Origin: Curtobacterium sp. ZW137
GTDB lineage: Bacteria; Actinomycetota; Actinomycetes; Actinomycetales; Microbacteriaceae
Assembly: GCF_003762905.1 (NCBI RefSeq)
Contig: NZ_RJKS01000007.1
Coordinates: 1 to 64,000 of the forward strand
DNA: 64,000 bases
Direction of reading: 5' to 3'
In this document: positions 27,289-36,490 of the stretch, one piece after another
Numbering within the stretch: position 1 is the stretch's first letter
How the letters are laid out: the number at the start of each line of letters is the position of its first letter
Made by a program: the position numbers and the translations under genes
The notes under the pieces: generated by a model
What the model was told of the DNA's origin: nothing
The model's database searches: none
What the model saw: only the letters and a program-made list of their open reading frames with translations

Positions 27289-28006
27289 CGTCCACGACGT
27301 CTCCAGCGCCGAACCCGGTGGCGCCGAGGAGATCGGCGACGCACGGGCGATCGAGGAGTCGATGCGCGCGCACGCCACCGCGGCGTCCGCGTCTCCATCC
27401 ACGTCCGCAGCCGCAGCGCCGGCGCCCGCGTCGGAGGCGCCCGTCGACCGGCAGCTCGAGGCGATCCTGATGATCGCGGACGAGCCGCAGTCGCTCGTCG
27501 CACTCGGCACGGCGGTCGGTGCGCCCGTGCCCGTCGTGCGGCAGGCCATCGAGCGCCTCGTCGCGGACTTCGACGGCGTCGACGGCACCATCCGCCGCGG
27601 GTTCGAACTCCGCGAGGTCGGCGGCGGCTGGCGGTTCTACGTCCGAGCCGACCTCGACGCCGTGGTCGAACAGTTCGTCGAGGCCGAACGGCCGTCCCGG
27701 CTGTCCCAGGCCGCACTCGAGACGCTGGCCGTCGTCGCCTACAAGCAGCCGATCACCCGCTCCCAGATCGCATCGATCCGGGCCGTCAACGTCGACGGGG
27801 TCGTCCGGACCCTGGTGGCGCGCGGGCTCATCGAGGAGTCGTTCACCGACTCCGAGACCGGCGCCATCAACTACGTCACATCCGATCTGCTCCTGCAGCA
27901 GCTCGGCATCAACTCGCTCGAGGAACTGCCGCTCATCTCGCCGCTCTTGGAAGACGGCGCTGACGGTTTCGAGCAGAACGAAGGGATCCCCGATGGCCGC
28001 GTATGA
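27278..28006 (+). CDS. scpB: Segregation and condensation protein B
   Basis: The second non-SMC condensin subunit, dimerising on ScpA. The 242-residue protein has an Ala-rich disordered start and two winged-helix domains (RQLEAILMIADEPQSLVALG; RLSQAALETLAVVAYKQPIT; GLIEESFTDSETGAINYVTS). GGAG lies 6 nt before the ATG at 27278; an upstream TTG at 27266 is rejected. Its stop overlaps rluB by 14 nt. Confidence 0.92.
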   Translation: MTDDVHDVSSAEPGGAEEIGDARAIEESMRAHATAASASPSTSAAAAPAPASEAPVDRQLEAILMIADEPQSLVALGTAVGAPVPVVRQAIERLVADFDGVDGTIRRGFELREVGGGWRFYVRADLDAVVEQFVEAERPSRLSQAALETLAVVAYKQPITRSQIASIRAVNVDGVVRTLVARGLIEESFTDSETGAINYVTSDLLLQQLGINSLEELPLISPLLEDGADGFEQNEGIPDGRV

Positions 28007-30158
28007 GGACGGACGACACGGCGACGCCGGTCGCGGGGGTGCTGGTCGTGGAGACGCGGGCCGCTCCGGCGGCGGACGGTCTGGAGGCTCGGGTCGCCCG
28101 GGCGGGTCGGATCGCGGTGGGTACGGGGCGCGTTCCGGTGGCTCGGACCGTGGTGGTTCGGACCGCGGCGGGTACGGGCGTCGCGATGACGACCGCGGTG
28201 GACGCTCCGGTGGCGCTGACCGCGGTGGGTACGGTGCACGTTCCGGCGGCTCGGACCGTGGCGGCTCCGACCGCGGCGGGTACGGGCGTCGCGATGACGA
28301 CCGCGGTGGCCGCTCCGGTGGTGCGGATCGCGGTGGCTACGGCAGCCGTCCCGGCGCTGGCGACCGAGGTGGGTACACCAGCCGTCCCGGTGGCGACCGT
28401 TCGGGTGGGGCCGACCGCGGTGGCTACGGCAACCGTCCCGGTGGCGACCGTTCCGGTGGGGCGGATCGCGGTGGCTACGGCAACCGCACCGGCGGCGACC
28501 GTCCGTACGGCCAGCGGGACGACCGCGCGCCGAGCCGGCGGGACGACGACCGGGGGGCTCCTCGTCGTGACGACCGTGGGTACGGCCGCCGCGATGACGA
28601 CCGGGGCGCTCCGCGCCACGATGACCGGGGTGCTCCTCGTGGTGACGACCGTGGGTACGGCCGCCGCGATGACGACCGGGGCGCTCCGCGCCGCGATGAC
28701 CGGGGTGCTCCCCGTCGTGACGACCGTGGGTACGGCCGCCGTGACGATGACCGCAGCGCGCCCCGCCGTGACGACCGTGGCTACGGCCGGCGCGACGATG
28801 ACCGCAGCGCGCCCCGCCGCGACGACCGTGGTGCTCCGCGCCGCGACGACGGCGGGTTCGTCCGCCGGGACGACCGCGGTGCCCCGCGCCGCGACGACCG
28901 TGGGTTCGTCCGCCACGACGACAGCCGCCACGACACCCGTGGCACGGGCCCGCGTGGGACCGACCGCCGTGACGACCGCACCGATCGCCGCGACGACCGT
29001 TCGGGCGACCGGCGCGACGACCGCGGGTACGGCCGCCGCGACGGCGAGCGACGGCCGGCTCCGACCGGCGACCGCCGCGTGGACCGCCCCCGGTGGAACA
29101 ACGCCGACCGCGACCAGCGCGACCGCGAGCAGCGTGGGCGCGGCGACGACCGTCGGAGCACCCAGTCCCGCGACGGCGAGGCGAGCCGCGTGTGGCACAA
29201 CGGGCGCCGGTACGTCGGCGGGACGGCCACCGTCCGGAACCGTGACCGTGGCACCACCCCGCGTCCCGAAGGGCAGCGCGACGGCAACGGCACTCCGCTC
29301 GAGGGCACGCCGGAACGCCCGATCATCCCCGACTGGGACGCAGCGGAGGGCGCCGCAGCCCCGGCCGAGCCGGAGGGTGAGCGCCTCCAGAAGGTGATGG
29401 CCGCCGCCGGAGTGGCATCGCGCCGCGTGGCCGAGAACCTCATCGCCGAGGGCCGCGTCAGCGTCAACGGCGAGGTCGTCGAGGCGCTCGGGCGTCGCGT
29501 GGACCCGGAGAAGGACGCGATCGCGGTCGACGGTGTCCCCGTGCAGGTCGACACGACCCGGCGGTACGTGCTCCTCAACAAGCCGACCGGTGTCGTCTCG
29601 AGCATGCTCGACGAGCGCGGCCGAGCCGACCTGTCGCAGTTCGTCGACAAGTTCGAGGAGCGCCTGTTCAACGTCGGGCGCCTGGACGCCGAGACGTCCG
29701 GCCTGCTGCTGCTGACGAACGACGGCGCGCTCGCCCACGTGCTCGCGCACCCGTCGTTCGGCGTGACGAAGACCTACATCGCGAAGGTCGCCGGGAACGT
29801 GTCGCCGGCCACCGTGCAGGTCCTGCTCGACGGCGTGGACCTGGAGGACGGCCCGATCGCCGCGGACAAGGTCCGGCTGCTCGAGTCGTCCCGCGGGGAG
29901 TCGCTCGTCGAGCTGACGCTGCACTCCGGCCGCAACCGCATCGTCCGCCGCATGCTCGACGCGGTCGGGCACCCGGTGAACGAGCTGGTCCGCCGCTCGT
30001 TCGGTCCGCTGCACCTCGGGAGCCTGCCGAGCGGGCGGACCCGGGAGGTGAACGGCGTCGAGCTCGGCAAGCTGCTCGGCATCGCGCGTGGCGCGACGTC
30101 CGAAGCCGCCGAGCGCGGCACCGCGGCGAACGAGACCGCCGAGGAGTCGAGCGACTGA
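27993..30158 (+). CDS. Pseudouridine synthase RluB-type with about 460-residue R/G/D repeat extension
   Basis: The C-terminal 260 residues form a complete RsuA/RluB-family enzyme: S4 RNA-binding domain (ERLQKVMAAAGVASRRVAE, from about residue 460) and catalytic block GRLDAETSGLLLLTND with the active Asp. The N-terminal ~460 residues are low-complexity, built of repeats such as DRGGYGRRDDDRG and GAPRRDDRG, strongly charged and RGG-rich. 721 residues in total against roughly 250-300 for plain RluB. Position after scpB is the usual actinobacterial one. Such extensions usually bind RNA or self-associate; that is inference here. Confidence 0.88.
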   Translation: MAAYEDGRHGDAGRGGAGRGDAGRSGGGRSGGSGRPGGSDRGGYGARSGGSDRGGSDRGGYGRRDDDRGGRSGGADRGGYGARSGGSDRGGSDRGGYGRRDDDRGGRSGGADRGGYGSRPGAGDRGGYTSRPGGDRSGGADRGGYGNRPGGDRSGGADRGGYGNRTGGDRPYGQRDDRAPSRRDDDRGAPRRDDRGYGRRDDDRGAPRHDDRGAPRGDDRGYGRRDDDRGAPRRDDRGAPRRDDRGYGRRDDDRSAPRRDDRGYGRRDDDRSAPRRDDRGAPRRDDGGFVRRDDRGAPRRDDRGFVRHDDSRHDTRGTGPRGTDRRDDRTDRRDDRSGDRRDDRGYGRRDGERRPAPTGDRRVDRPRWNNADRDQRDREQRGRGDDRRSTQSRDGEASRVWHNGRRYVGGTATVRNRDRGTTPRPEGQRDGNGTPLEGTPERPIIPDWDAAEGAAAPAEPEGERLQKVMAAAGVASRRVAENLIAEGRVSVNGEVVEALGRRVDPEKDAIAVDGVPVQVDTTRRYVLLNKPTGVVSSMLDERGRADLSQFVDKFEERLFNVGRLDAETSGLLLLTNDGALAHVLAHPSFGVTKTYIAKVAGNVSPATVQVLLDGVDLEDGPIAADKVRLLESSRGESLVELTLHSGRNRIVRRMLDAVGHPVNELVRRSFGPLHLGSLPSGRTREVNGVELGKLLGIARGATSEAAERGTAANETAEESSD
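28080..29060. repeat. Degenerate tandem repeats in the rluB 5' half
   Basis: DNA encoding the Arg/Gly/Asp extension is internally repetitive (recurring GACGACCGNGG and GGNTACGG units in blocks of about 30-100 bp). The repetition keeps other frames open, creating long spurious frames on both strands. Boundaries are approximate. Confidence 0.8.
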
Positions 30159-30180
30159 CCCCGCTGCGGTACGGCGTGGG

Positions 30181-31437
30181 CTACTCGCGTCGTGCCGCAC
30201 GGTACTCGTCCGCTCCCGCACGCCAGCGTTCTGCTTCGACGTCGAAGTCCGGGACGCCGTCGAGGTCGGGGCCACCGGCGGCGAAGTGCTCCACGATCGC
30301 GGCGTTGGCGCCCGCACCGATCGATGCACCACGGTCGATCATCGTCTGCTCGTAGGCACGGATCGCGTCGTCGAGGTCGGTGCCGTCCCGCAGCGCCAGG
30401 ATGATCGCGCGCGCGAGTTCCGCACCGTCGAGCATCGCCAGGTTCACCCCGTTGCCGCCGAACGGCGACATCACGTGCGCGGCGTCCCCGAGCAGCGTGA
30501 CGCCGGGGACGTGCTCCCACGCCATCGGCGTCGGGAGCGCCATGATCGGGCGGTTCGGCAGCGTCCCTTCGCTCTCGTCGACGATGCGGAGCAGGTCGGG
30601 CGAGAAGTCTGCGAACCGTGACCGGATCTCGGCCCGGACGCGCTCGGTGTCCGTCAGCTGGGTCGCGTTCGCATCGAGGGACGGGCTGCCCGCGAGCAGC
30701 CCGCCGCGCCCGTCCGCGACGCCGAGGCCGGCTTCGGCGAGCCAGTCGAGCGGCACGCGCATGCCCAGGTACCCCCGGACGACGTCGTCGCTGTTCCGCT
30801 GCAGGATCATCGAGCGGCCGTCGCCGTTCACCCAGAGGTGGCCGTCGCCGACGAGCCGTGCGATGTGCGGGTGCGCCGTCGACACCGACGAGAAGACGAC
30901 CTCCACGAAGCTGACCCCGGTGTACCGGGGGAGTGCGTCGGTCAGGGCGGAACGGACGCGGGACCACGCCCCGTCGGCACCGATCACGACGTCGGCCGAA
31001 GCCCCGTCGGCATCGGCGAAGCGCAGACCGCGCGAGCCGCCGCGGACTTCCGTGAGCCGGTGCCCCCAGCGGATCGTGCCCGGGCGGAGCGAGTCGGCGA
31101 GCAGCGTGCGGAGCTGCGCGCGGTCGATCTCCGGTGCCGCGAACTCGTCCGGCGCAGCCAGGTGCTCCATCAGCACGGTGCCGTCCGGCGCCGCCATCCG
31201 CTTCGACTGGCCTTCGGGGCGGGCGAGCGCGATGAACTCGTCGAGGAGCTCGGCGTCCTCGATCGCGATCTGCCCGCTGTCCGCGTGGAGGTCGAGCGTG
31301 CCGCCCTGCGTCCGGGAGGACAGCGACGCGTCGGCGTCGTACACGGTGACGTCCACACCGGCGAGCTGCAGGACGCGGGCGCAGAGGAGTCCTCCGGGGC
31401 CGGCGCCGATGACGGCGATGCGGGGCTGCGGGTTCAT
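30181..31437 (-). CDS. TetX-like FAD-dependent monooxygenase
   Basis: A 418-residue class A flavoprotein monooxygenase. FAD motifs: GAGPGG at residues 11-16, VVIGADGAWSRVR (DG motif) and LLGDAAHVMSPFGGNGVNLA (GD motif). The QGGTLDLHADSGQIAI segment resembles the TetX subgroup that hydroxylates tetracycline-like substrates, but substrate cannot be inferred from this. AGGAGA lies upstream of the ATG at 31437. Divergent from a TetR regulator with twin operators between them. Convergent with rluB, inside an otherwise conserved housekeeping block. Confidence 0.85.
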   Translation of the reverse strand: MNPQPRIAVIGAGPGGLLCARVLQLAGVDVTVYDADASLSSRTQGGTLDLHADSGQIAIEDAELLDEFIALARPEGQSKRMAAPDGTVLMEHLAAPDEFAAPEIDRAQLRTLLADSLRPGTIRWGHRLTEVRGGSRGLRFADADGASADVVIGADGAWSRVRSALTDALPRYTGVSFVEVVFSSVSTAHPHIARLVGDGHLWVNGDGRSMILQRNSDDVVRGYLGMRVPLDWLAEAGLGVADGRGGLLAGSPSLDANATQLTDTERVRAEIRSRFADFSPDLLRIVDESEGTLPNRPIMALPTPMAWEHVPGVTLLGDAAHVMSPFGGNGVNLAMLDGAELARAIILALRDGTDLDDAIRAYEQTMIDRGASIGAGANAAIVEHFAAGGPDLDGVPDFDVEAERWRAGADEYRAARRE

Positions 31438-31461
31438 GAGGTCTCCTGTCGACGCTGTCTG

Positions 31462-31477
31462 CCGAACGATCGTTCGG
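31462..31477. promoter_or_regulatory. TetR operator 1
   Basis: CCGAACGATCGTTCGG is a perfect 16-bp palindrome 25 nt upstream of the monooxygenase start. An identical copy lies 35 bp away next to the tetR gene. Confidence 0.85.
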
Positions 31478-31496
31478 TCAGGAGGAACGGTACCTC

Positions 31497-31512
31497 CCGA
31501 ACGATCGTTCGG
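31497..31512. promoter_or_regulatory. TetR operator 2
   Basis: A second identical CCGAACGATCGTTCGG palindrome, directly upstream of the tetR -10 box TAGACT (31517-31522). The arrangement implies one regulator shutting both divergent genes. Confidence 0.85.
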
Positions 31513-31529
31513 CAAGTAGACTCATCACC

Positions 31530-32234
31530 GTGACCGACAGCACCCCGACCCGACGCCCGGGCAGCGAGACCCGCGCGGAGATCCTCCGCGTCGCCCTCGA
31601 GCTCTTCACGAGCCGGGGGTTCGAAGGCACCTCGATCCGGGACATCTCCGAAGCGCTCGGGGTCACGAAGTCGTCGCTCTACTACCACTTCGCCAGCAAG
31701 GAAGCGATCCTCCGTGCGCTCCTCGACGACCGTCGCAGCGAGCTCGACGAACTCCTCGCGTGGATCGACGACCAGCCGCCGGCCCCGGACCTGCTGCAGC
31801 GTGCGGCGCTCCGGTGGGTGGACTCGACGTCGGCCGGACGGATCCGGGGGATGCGCTTCGCCCACGCCAACCGCCCGATGATGCACAAGCTCGCGACCGA
31901 AGGCGGTGACATCCGCTCCTGGTTCGACGAGGTGGTGGAACGGCTCGTCCCGGCAGACGCCCCGTGGACCGAGAAGCTCCGCGCGCGCATGGCCTTCGAC
32001 ACCGTGAGCGCCGCGCTCTTCGCCGCCCTCGGGACCGACGCGCCCCAGGACGAGGTCATCGCCACCGCCCGCGCCGCGACGCTCGCCCTCACCCGACCAG
32101 GAGCCGCCACCCGACCAGGAGCCGCCACCCGACCAGGAGCCACCACCCGATCGGGAGCAACCACCCCACCAGGAGCAACCGCCCGACCGACGCCGACCGA
32201 CAGCACGGGGCCGGTCGATAGGCTTACGCGGTGA
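31530..32234 (+). CDS. TetR family regulator with C-terminal hexapeptide repeats
   Basis: A 234-residue repressor with the TetR N-terminal domain (residues 13-60; helix-turn-helix SIRDISEALGVTKSSLYYHF). The ligand domain ends near residue 187 and is followed by five TRPGA[A/T]-type hexapeptides, a low-complexity tail not expected in the family. GTG start with TAGACT ending 7 nt before it. Probably autoregulated and controlling the divergent monooxygenase through the twin palindromes. The stop overlaps the tyrA start. Confidence 0.87.
   Translation: MTDSTPTRRPGSETRAEILRVALELFTSRGFEGTSIRDISEALGVTKSSLYYHFASKEAILRALLDDRRSELDELLAWIDDQPPAPDLLQRAALRWVDSTSAGRIRGMRFAHANRPMMHKLATEGGDIRSWFDEVVERLVPADAPWTEKLRARMAFDTVSAALFAALGTDAPQDEVIATARAATLALTRPGAATRPGAATRPGATTRSGATTPPGATARPTPTDSTGPVDRLTR
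32091..32180 (+). repeat. 18-bp tandem repeat at the tetR 3' end, five units
   Basis: Units of ACCCGACCAGGAGCCGCC with increasing divergence encode TRPGAA, TRPGAA, TRPGAT, TRSGAT and TPPGAT. The first two units are identical. It lies just before the tyrA promoter. Confidence 0.88.
32219..32224 (+). promoter_or_regulatory. -10 box of tyrA inside the tetR end
   Basis: TAGGCT ends 6 nt before the tyrA GTG, so tyrA-cmk-der probably have their own leaderless promoter independent of the upstream TetR-controlled message. Confidence 0.55.
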
Positions 32235-33355
32235 CCGACATGAGCCAGCACGACACGACCGCCGAGGTCGACCGTCGGGTCCGCGGGCCCGTCCGCGTCG
32301 TCGGTGCCGGTCTGCTCGGCGCCTCGATCGGGCTCGGCCTCCGGCAGAAGGGCGTCGAGGTGATCCTCGACGACGTCTCACCGGCCGCACTGGCACTCGC
32401 CGTCGACTACGGCGCCGGGCGCCGTCCGGCCGAGGGCGACGCGCCGGAGCTCATCGTGGTGGCGGTCCCGCCGGACGTCACCGCGCAGGTCGTGGAGCGT
32501 GAACTCGCGGCCTACCCCGACGCCGTGGTCACGGACGTCGCCAGCGTGAAGTCCGTGCCGCTCGAGCGGCTCCGCGCCGCCGGCGCCGACGTCTCCCGGT
32601 ACATCGGGTCCCACCCGATGGCCGGACGGGAACGCAGCGGCCCGACGGCGGCCAGGGCGGACCTGTTCATCGGCCGTCCGTGGGTGATCGCAGGGCACGA
32701 CGCGATCACGTACCGGCGCGCCGCCGTGGTCGAGGACCTCGCCCTCGACCTCGAGGCGACGGTCATCCAGATGGAGCCGGAGCCCCACGACCGTGCGGTC
32801 GCGATGATGTCCCACGTCCCGCAGCTCGTCTCGACCCTGATGGCGTCGCGCCTGCAGGACGCACCCGAAGCGGCGCTCGAACTCGCGGGCGGCGGTGTCC
32901 GTGACGTCACGCGCGTGGCGTCGAGCGACCCGGGGCTCTGGGTGCAGATCATCGGTGCGAACGCCGCCCACATCCGACCGGTGCTCGCCGACCTGCGCGA
33001 CGAGCTCACCCGCGTCATCGACGCACTCGCGGACCCCGAGGCGCCCGGTGCGCCCCGCACGATCGCCGAGACGATCGCGTCGGGCAACCGCGGTGTCGAG
33101 CGTCTCCCCGGCAAGCACGGCACCACCAAGCGCTTCGCCCAGGTCGTCGTCCTCGTCGACGACCGACCCGGGCAGATCGCCGAACTCATGACGACCATCG
33201 GTGAGATCGGCATCAACCTCGAGGACCTGCGCCTCGAGCACTCACCGGGCGCACCGATCGGCATCGTCGAGGTGTCGGTCGTCCCCGAGCAGGAACAGCG
33301 ACTCGTCGAGGAACTCGAGAGCCGCGGATGGAGGATCGCAGCAGCATGGGCCTGA
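32231..33355 (+). CDS. tyrA: Prephenate dehydrogenase
   Basis: A 374-residue tyrosine-pathway dehydrogenase. The NAD motif [10 protein letters not shown] lies near residue 27; [12 protein letters not shown] is the conserved substrate block; an ACT domain closes the protein ([20 protein letters not shown]), suggesting tyrosine feedback control. GTG start overlaps the tetR stop. Its own stop overlaps the cmk start region. Confidence 0.92.
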   Translation: MTDMSQHDTTAEVDRRVRGPVRVVGAGLLGASIGLGLRQKGVEVILDDVSPAALALAVDYGAGRRPAEGDAPELIVVAVPPDVTAQVVERELAAYPDAVVTDVASVKSVPLERLRAAGADVSRYIGSHPMAGRERSGPTAARADLFIGRPWVIAGHDAITYRRAAVVEDLALDLEATVIQMEPEPHDRAVAMMSHVPQLVSTLMASRLQDAPEAALELAGGGVRDVTRVASSDPGLWVQIIGANAAHIRPVLADLRDELTRVIDALADPEAPGAPRTIAETIASGNRGVERLPGKHGTTKRFAQVVVLVDDRPGQIAELMTTIGEIGINLEDLRLEHSPGAPIGIVEVSVVPEQEQRLVEELESRGWRIAAAWA

Positions 33356-34215
33356 ACCCCGACCAGATGCACGACGAGTCCGGCGTGACCGGCGGCCCGG
33401 ACAGCCCCGACACGGGTCTCCCGACGCCGGGGGACCAGCCCGGGCCGGCAACGGGGAGCGCCGGCAGCGGTGGCGCCGACGGCCAGGGTGGCGGCGAGCC
33501 CGGTCTCACCCGTGACCCGCTGCCGTCCGGCCTCGCCGACGGCGCGTACGTCGCCAAGTTCGTGATCGCCGTCGACGGCCCCGCTGGGAGCGGCAAGTCC
33601 AGCGTCTCCCGGGCAGCCGCCCGTGCGCTCGGCTTCGGCTACCAGGACACCGGCGCCGCCTACCGGGCGCTCGCCTGGCACGCGCTGCAGCTCGGCGTCG
33701 ACCTCGACGACGCGAGCGCGATCCTGGCCAGCTGGGACACGTTCGAGTACGAGATCGGCACCGACCCCGACGCGTACTTCGTCCGGGTCGGCGGCACCGA
33801 CGTGACCGACGCGATCCGCACCCCCGAGGTGACCGGAGCAGTGGCGCACATCGCGAAGCTCCCCGAGGTCCGCGAACGCCTCGTGCAGCTCTTCCGGAAC
33901 GTGATGCGGAAGGCCGACGCGCGGGGCATCATCACCGAGGGTCGCGACATCACGACGGTCGTCGCACCCGACGCCGAGGTCCGGATCCTCCTGACCGCCG
34001 ACGAGCAGGTTAGAATGGCTCGGCGCTCGGCAGAGGTCACGACCCAGTCGGCCGCCGAGACCTCGGCAGCACTCGCCCGACGAGACGCCGCCGACGCGAA
34101 GGTCGTCGACTTCATGAACGCCGCTGACGGTGTCACGACGCTCGACTCCACCGACCTCGACTTCGACCAGACCGTCCAGGCGGTCGTCGACCTGGCCCGC
34201 ACGGCCGGGCACTGA
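33346..34215 (+). CDS. cmk: Cytidylate kinase with N-terminal extension
   Basis: Phosphorylates CMP and dCMP. The kinase P-loop GPAGSGKS is at residues 78-85 with the expected [19 protein letters not shown] block; before it lies a Gly/Pro/Asp-rich extension of about 68 residues not needed by the fold. GGAGG at 33330-33334 supports the ATG at 33346, which overlaps the tyrA end; an ATG at 33328 is also possible. Followed by der, the usual partner. Confidence 0.92.
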   Translation: MGLNPDQMHDESGVTGGPDSPDTGLPTPGDQPGPATGSAGSGGADGQGGGEPGLTRDPLPSGLADGAYVAKFVIAVDGPAGSGKSSVSRAAARALGFGYQDTGAAYRALAWHALQLGVDLDDASAILASWDTFEYEIGTDPDAYFVRVGGTDVTDAIRTPEVTGAVAHIAKLPEVRERLVQLFRNVMRKADARGIITEGRDITTVVAPDAEVRILLTADEQVRMARRSAEVTTQSAAETSAALARRDAADAKVVDFMNAADGVTTLDSTDLDFDQTVQAVVDLARTAGH

Positions 34216-34250
34216 CACGCGACCACACGGTCGCCGGCAAGGAAACCACC

Positions 34251-35777
34251 ATGGCGCAACTGGACAACGGACCAGAGCACGACGACTTCCCGGAGTACGA
34301 CGACTCCCTGGGTGAGCGGATCGCGAGCCTCGACGAATCCGAGGCAGAGCAGCGGGCGACCGCGCTCCGCGCCGGGCTCGAGGACTACGAGCTCGACGAG
34401 GAAGACGTCGCCCTCCTCGAAGCCGGCACCCTCGGCGAGGACGGCATCGCCTACCTCCCCGCGCTGCCGGTCCTGGCGATCGTCGGTCGCCCGAACGTCG
34501 GCAAGTCCGCGCTCGTGAACCGCATCCTCGGTCGCCGCGAAGCCGTCGTGCAGGACGTCCCCGGCGTCACGCGCGACCGCGTCAGCTACAAGGCCGACTG
34601 GAACGACAAGCGGTTCACCCTCGTCGACACCGGCGGGTGGGAGCCGGACGCCAAGGGCATCAACGCGTCCGTGGCGCTCCAGGCGGAGGTCGCGATCGAC
34701 CTCGCCGACGCCGTGCTGTTCGTCGTCGACGTCACGGTGGGCATCACCGCGACCGACGAGCACGTCGTGAAGATGCTCCGCGGCACCGACAAGCCCGTGA
34801 TCGTCGTGGCGAACAAGGCCGACGACGACCGCCGCGACCTCGAGGCCTTCGCGCTCTGGAACCTCGGGCTCGGCGAGCCGCACCCCGTCTCGGCGCTCCA
34901 CGGCCGTGGCGTCGCGGACCTCCTCGACCTCATCATCGCGACCCTCCCCGACGTCTCCGCCGTCGCGAAGCAGGAGATCGGTGGCCCGCGCCGCGTCGCG
35001 ATCCTCGGTCGCCCGAACGTCGGCAAGAGCTCGCTGCTCAACAAGGCCGCCGGTGAAGAGCGCGTCGTCGTGAACGAGCTCGCCGGCACCACCCGTGACC
35101 CGGTCGACGAGCAGGTCGAGCTCGGCGGCCGTGTCTGGCGCTTCGTCGACACCGCCGGCATCCGCAAGCGCGTGCACCTCCAGCAGGGCGCGGACTTCTA
35201 CGCCTCGCTCCGCACCACGGCCGCCCTCGAGAAGGCCGAGGTCGCGGTCGTCGTCCTCGACGTCACCGAGCCCGTCTCCGTGCAGGACCTCCGCATCATC
35301 GACCTCGTCCTCGAGTCGGGTCGCGCCCTGGTCCTCGCGTACAACAAGTGGGACCTCCTCGACGACGAGCGCCGTCGCTACCTCGAGCGCGAGATCGAGC
35401 AGGACCTGGCGCACGTCGCCTGGGCGCCCCGCGTCAACATCTCGGCACGCACCGGTCGTCACCTCGAGAAGCTCGTCCCGGCCCTCGAGACCGCGCTCGA
35501 GTCGTGGGACACCCGCATCCCGACGGGCAAGGTCAACGCCTTCATCGCCGAGCTCGTGCAGGAGCACCCGCACCCGGTCCGCGGTGGCCGTCAGCCGCGC
35601 ATCCTGTTCGGCACGCAGGCCGCGAGCCAGCCGCCGACGTTCGTGCTCTTCACGACGCAGTTCCTCGACCCGCAGTACCGCCGGTTCATCACCAGGCGTC
35701 TGCGCGAGGTCTGGGGCTTCGCCGGCACGCCGATCACCGTGAACATGCGCGTGCGCGAGCGCCGGAAGCGCACCTGA
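34251..35777 (+). CDS. der: Ribosome biogenesis GTPase Der
   Basis: A 508-residue protein with tandem GTPase domains acting in 50S assembly. First G1 motif [13 protein letters not shown] begins at residue 79, second [13 protein letters not shown] at residue 253; both have DTGG/DTAG G3 motifs and NKxD G4 motifs (NKAD, NKWD). A KH-like domain ends the protein. An acidic N-terminal extension of about 70 residues is common in actinobacterial Der. AAGGAAA precedes the ATG. Confidence 0.96.
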   Translation: MAQLDNGPEHDDFPEYDDSLGERIASLDESEAEQRATALRAGLEDYELDEEDVALLEAGTLGEDGIAYLPALPVLAIVGRPNVGKSALVNRILGRREAVVQDVPGVTRDRVSYKADWNDKRFTLVDTGGWEPDAKGINASVALQAEVAIDLADAVLFVVDVTVGITATDEHVVKMLRGTDKPVIVVANKADDDRRDLEAFALWNLGLGEPHPVSALHGRGVADLLDLIIATLPDVSAVAKQEIGGPRRVAILGRPNVGKSSLLNKAAGEERVVVNELAGTTRDPVDEQVELGGRVWRFVDTAGIRKRVHLQQGADFYASLRTTAALEKAEVAVVVLDVTEPVSVQDLRIIDLVLESGRALVLAYNKWDLLDDERRRYLEREIEQDLAHVAWAPRVNISARTGRHLEKLVPALETALESWDTRIPTGKVNAFIAELVQEHPHPVRGGRQPRILFGTQAASQPPTFVLFTTQFLDPQYRRFITRRLREVWGFAGTPITVNMRVRERRKRT

Positions 35778-35818
35778 TCCACCAGCGCGGGTGACGTGCA
35801 CGGGCGTACGCTCCGTGC

Positions 35819-36364
35819 ATGTCACCCGGGCACGGGCCCACGCCGAACGGCTGGGCAGCAATCGGAGCGGTCAGCGTCGCGATCATCGCCGCGCTGTGCT
35901 TCTGGTTGCTCGCGCCGCCTCCGGTCGCCCACACGACCGTCGGCCGGGCGCCGGTCAACGCGGTGGCGACGCTGCCCCCGCTCGACGAGCCCTGGTACCG
36001 CACCGGGTTGCCCGTCGACGGCACGATCGTCTCGATCGGCGTGCACACCACCGGGCACGTGACCGTCACGCGGTCCGGCGCGCGGTCGATCCGCGTGACG
36101 ATCACGGGTTTCACGACCGACATCGCGACGGCCGACATCCGCGTGCAGCTCACCGGCGGTGACGTCGTCGGCACCGGGCAGCGTGCGCGGTGGATCCCGG
36201 ACGGCGACCCCGTCGAGATCGGGGTGATCCCGCACGGCGCCACCTCGGCCGTGATCGACGTCGGCATCCCGCAGATCCTGCCGGACGAGGTGCACTCGCT
36301 CGTCGTCCTCGACTGGAACACGACCACCATCCTGGGTGGTGCCGAGCTCCTGCCAGGCCGCTGA
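35819..36364 (+). CDS. Membrane-anchored protein of unknown function
   Basis: A 181-residue protein with one N-terminal membrane segment (about residues 13-32, GAVSVAIIAALCFWLLAPPP) and an extracytoplasmic part rich in beta-strand patterns (VTVTRSGARSIRVTITGF). No family recognised. TACGCT (35807-35812) ends 6 nt before the ATG, so it has its own leaderless promoter. Not obviously linked in function to der. Confidence 0.72.
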   Translation: MSPGHGPTPNGWAAIGAVSVAIIAALCFWLLAPPPVAHTTVGRAPVNAVATLPPLDEPWYRTGLPVDGTIVSIGVHTTGHVTVTRSGARSIRVTITGFTTDIATADIRVQLTGGDVVGTGQRARWIPDGDPVEIGVIPHGATSAVIDVGIPQILPDEVHSLVVLDWNTTTILGGAELLPGR

Positions 36365-36490
36365 CGGCCCCGGAACCGCGCACGGGACGGACGCGACCAG
36401 CGCTGGCGACGCGTGTCCAGCCTCCTGGCCGTCGTTCCGGACTGGAGGCTCGTGGTCCGCCGGGTGCGCCGGATACGGCACCATGGACGG

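Noticed and set aside
28003-29397. A 464-codon plus-strand frame rich in Ala/Val/Thr inside rluB
   Set aside because: It is the +1 shadow of the Arg/Gly/Asp repeat region; the repeats keep all frames open. No ribosome site or conserved motif.
27933-30332. A 799-codon minus-strand frame over rluB
   Set aside because: Antisense shadow of the same repeats.
31462-31512. Terminator hairpins between the monooxygenase and tetR genes
   Set aside because: The palindromes lie between divergent starts, not at gene ends, and are identical 16-bp sites, which fits operators.
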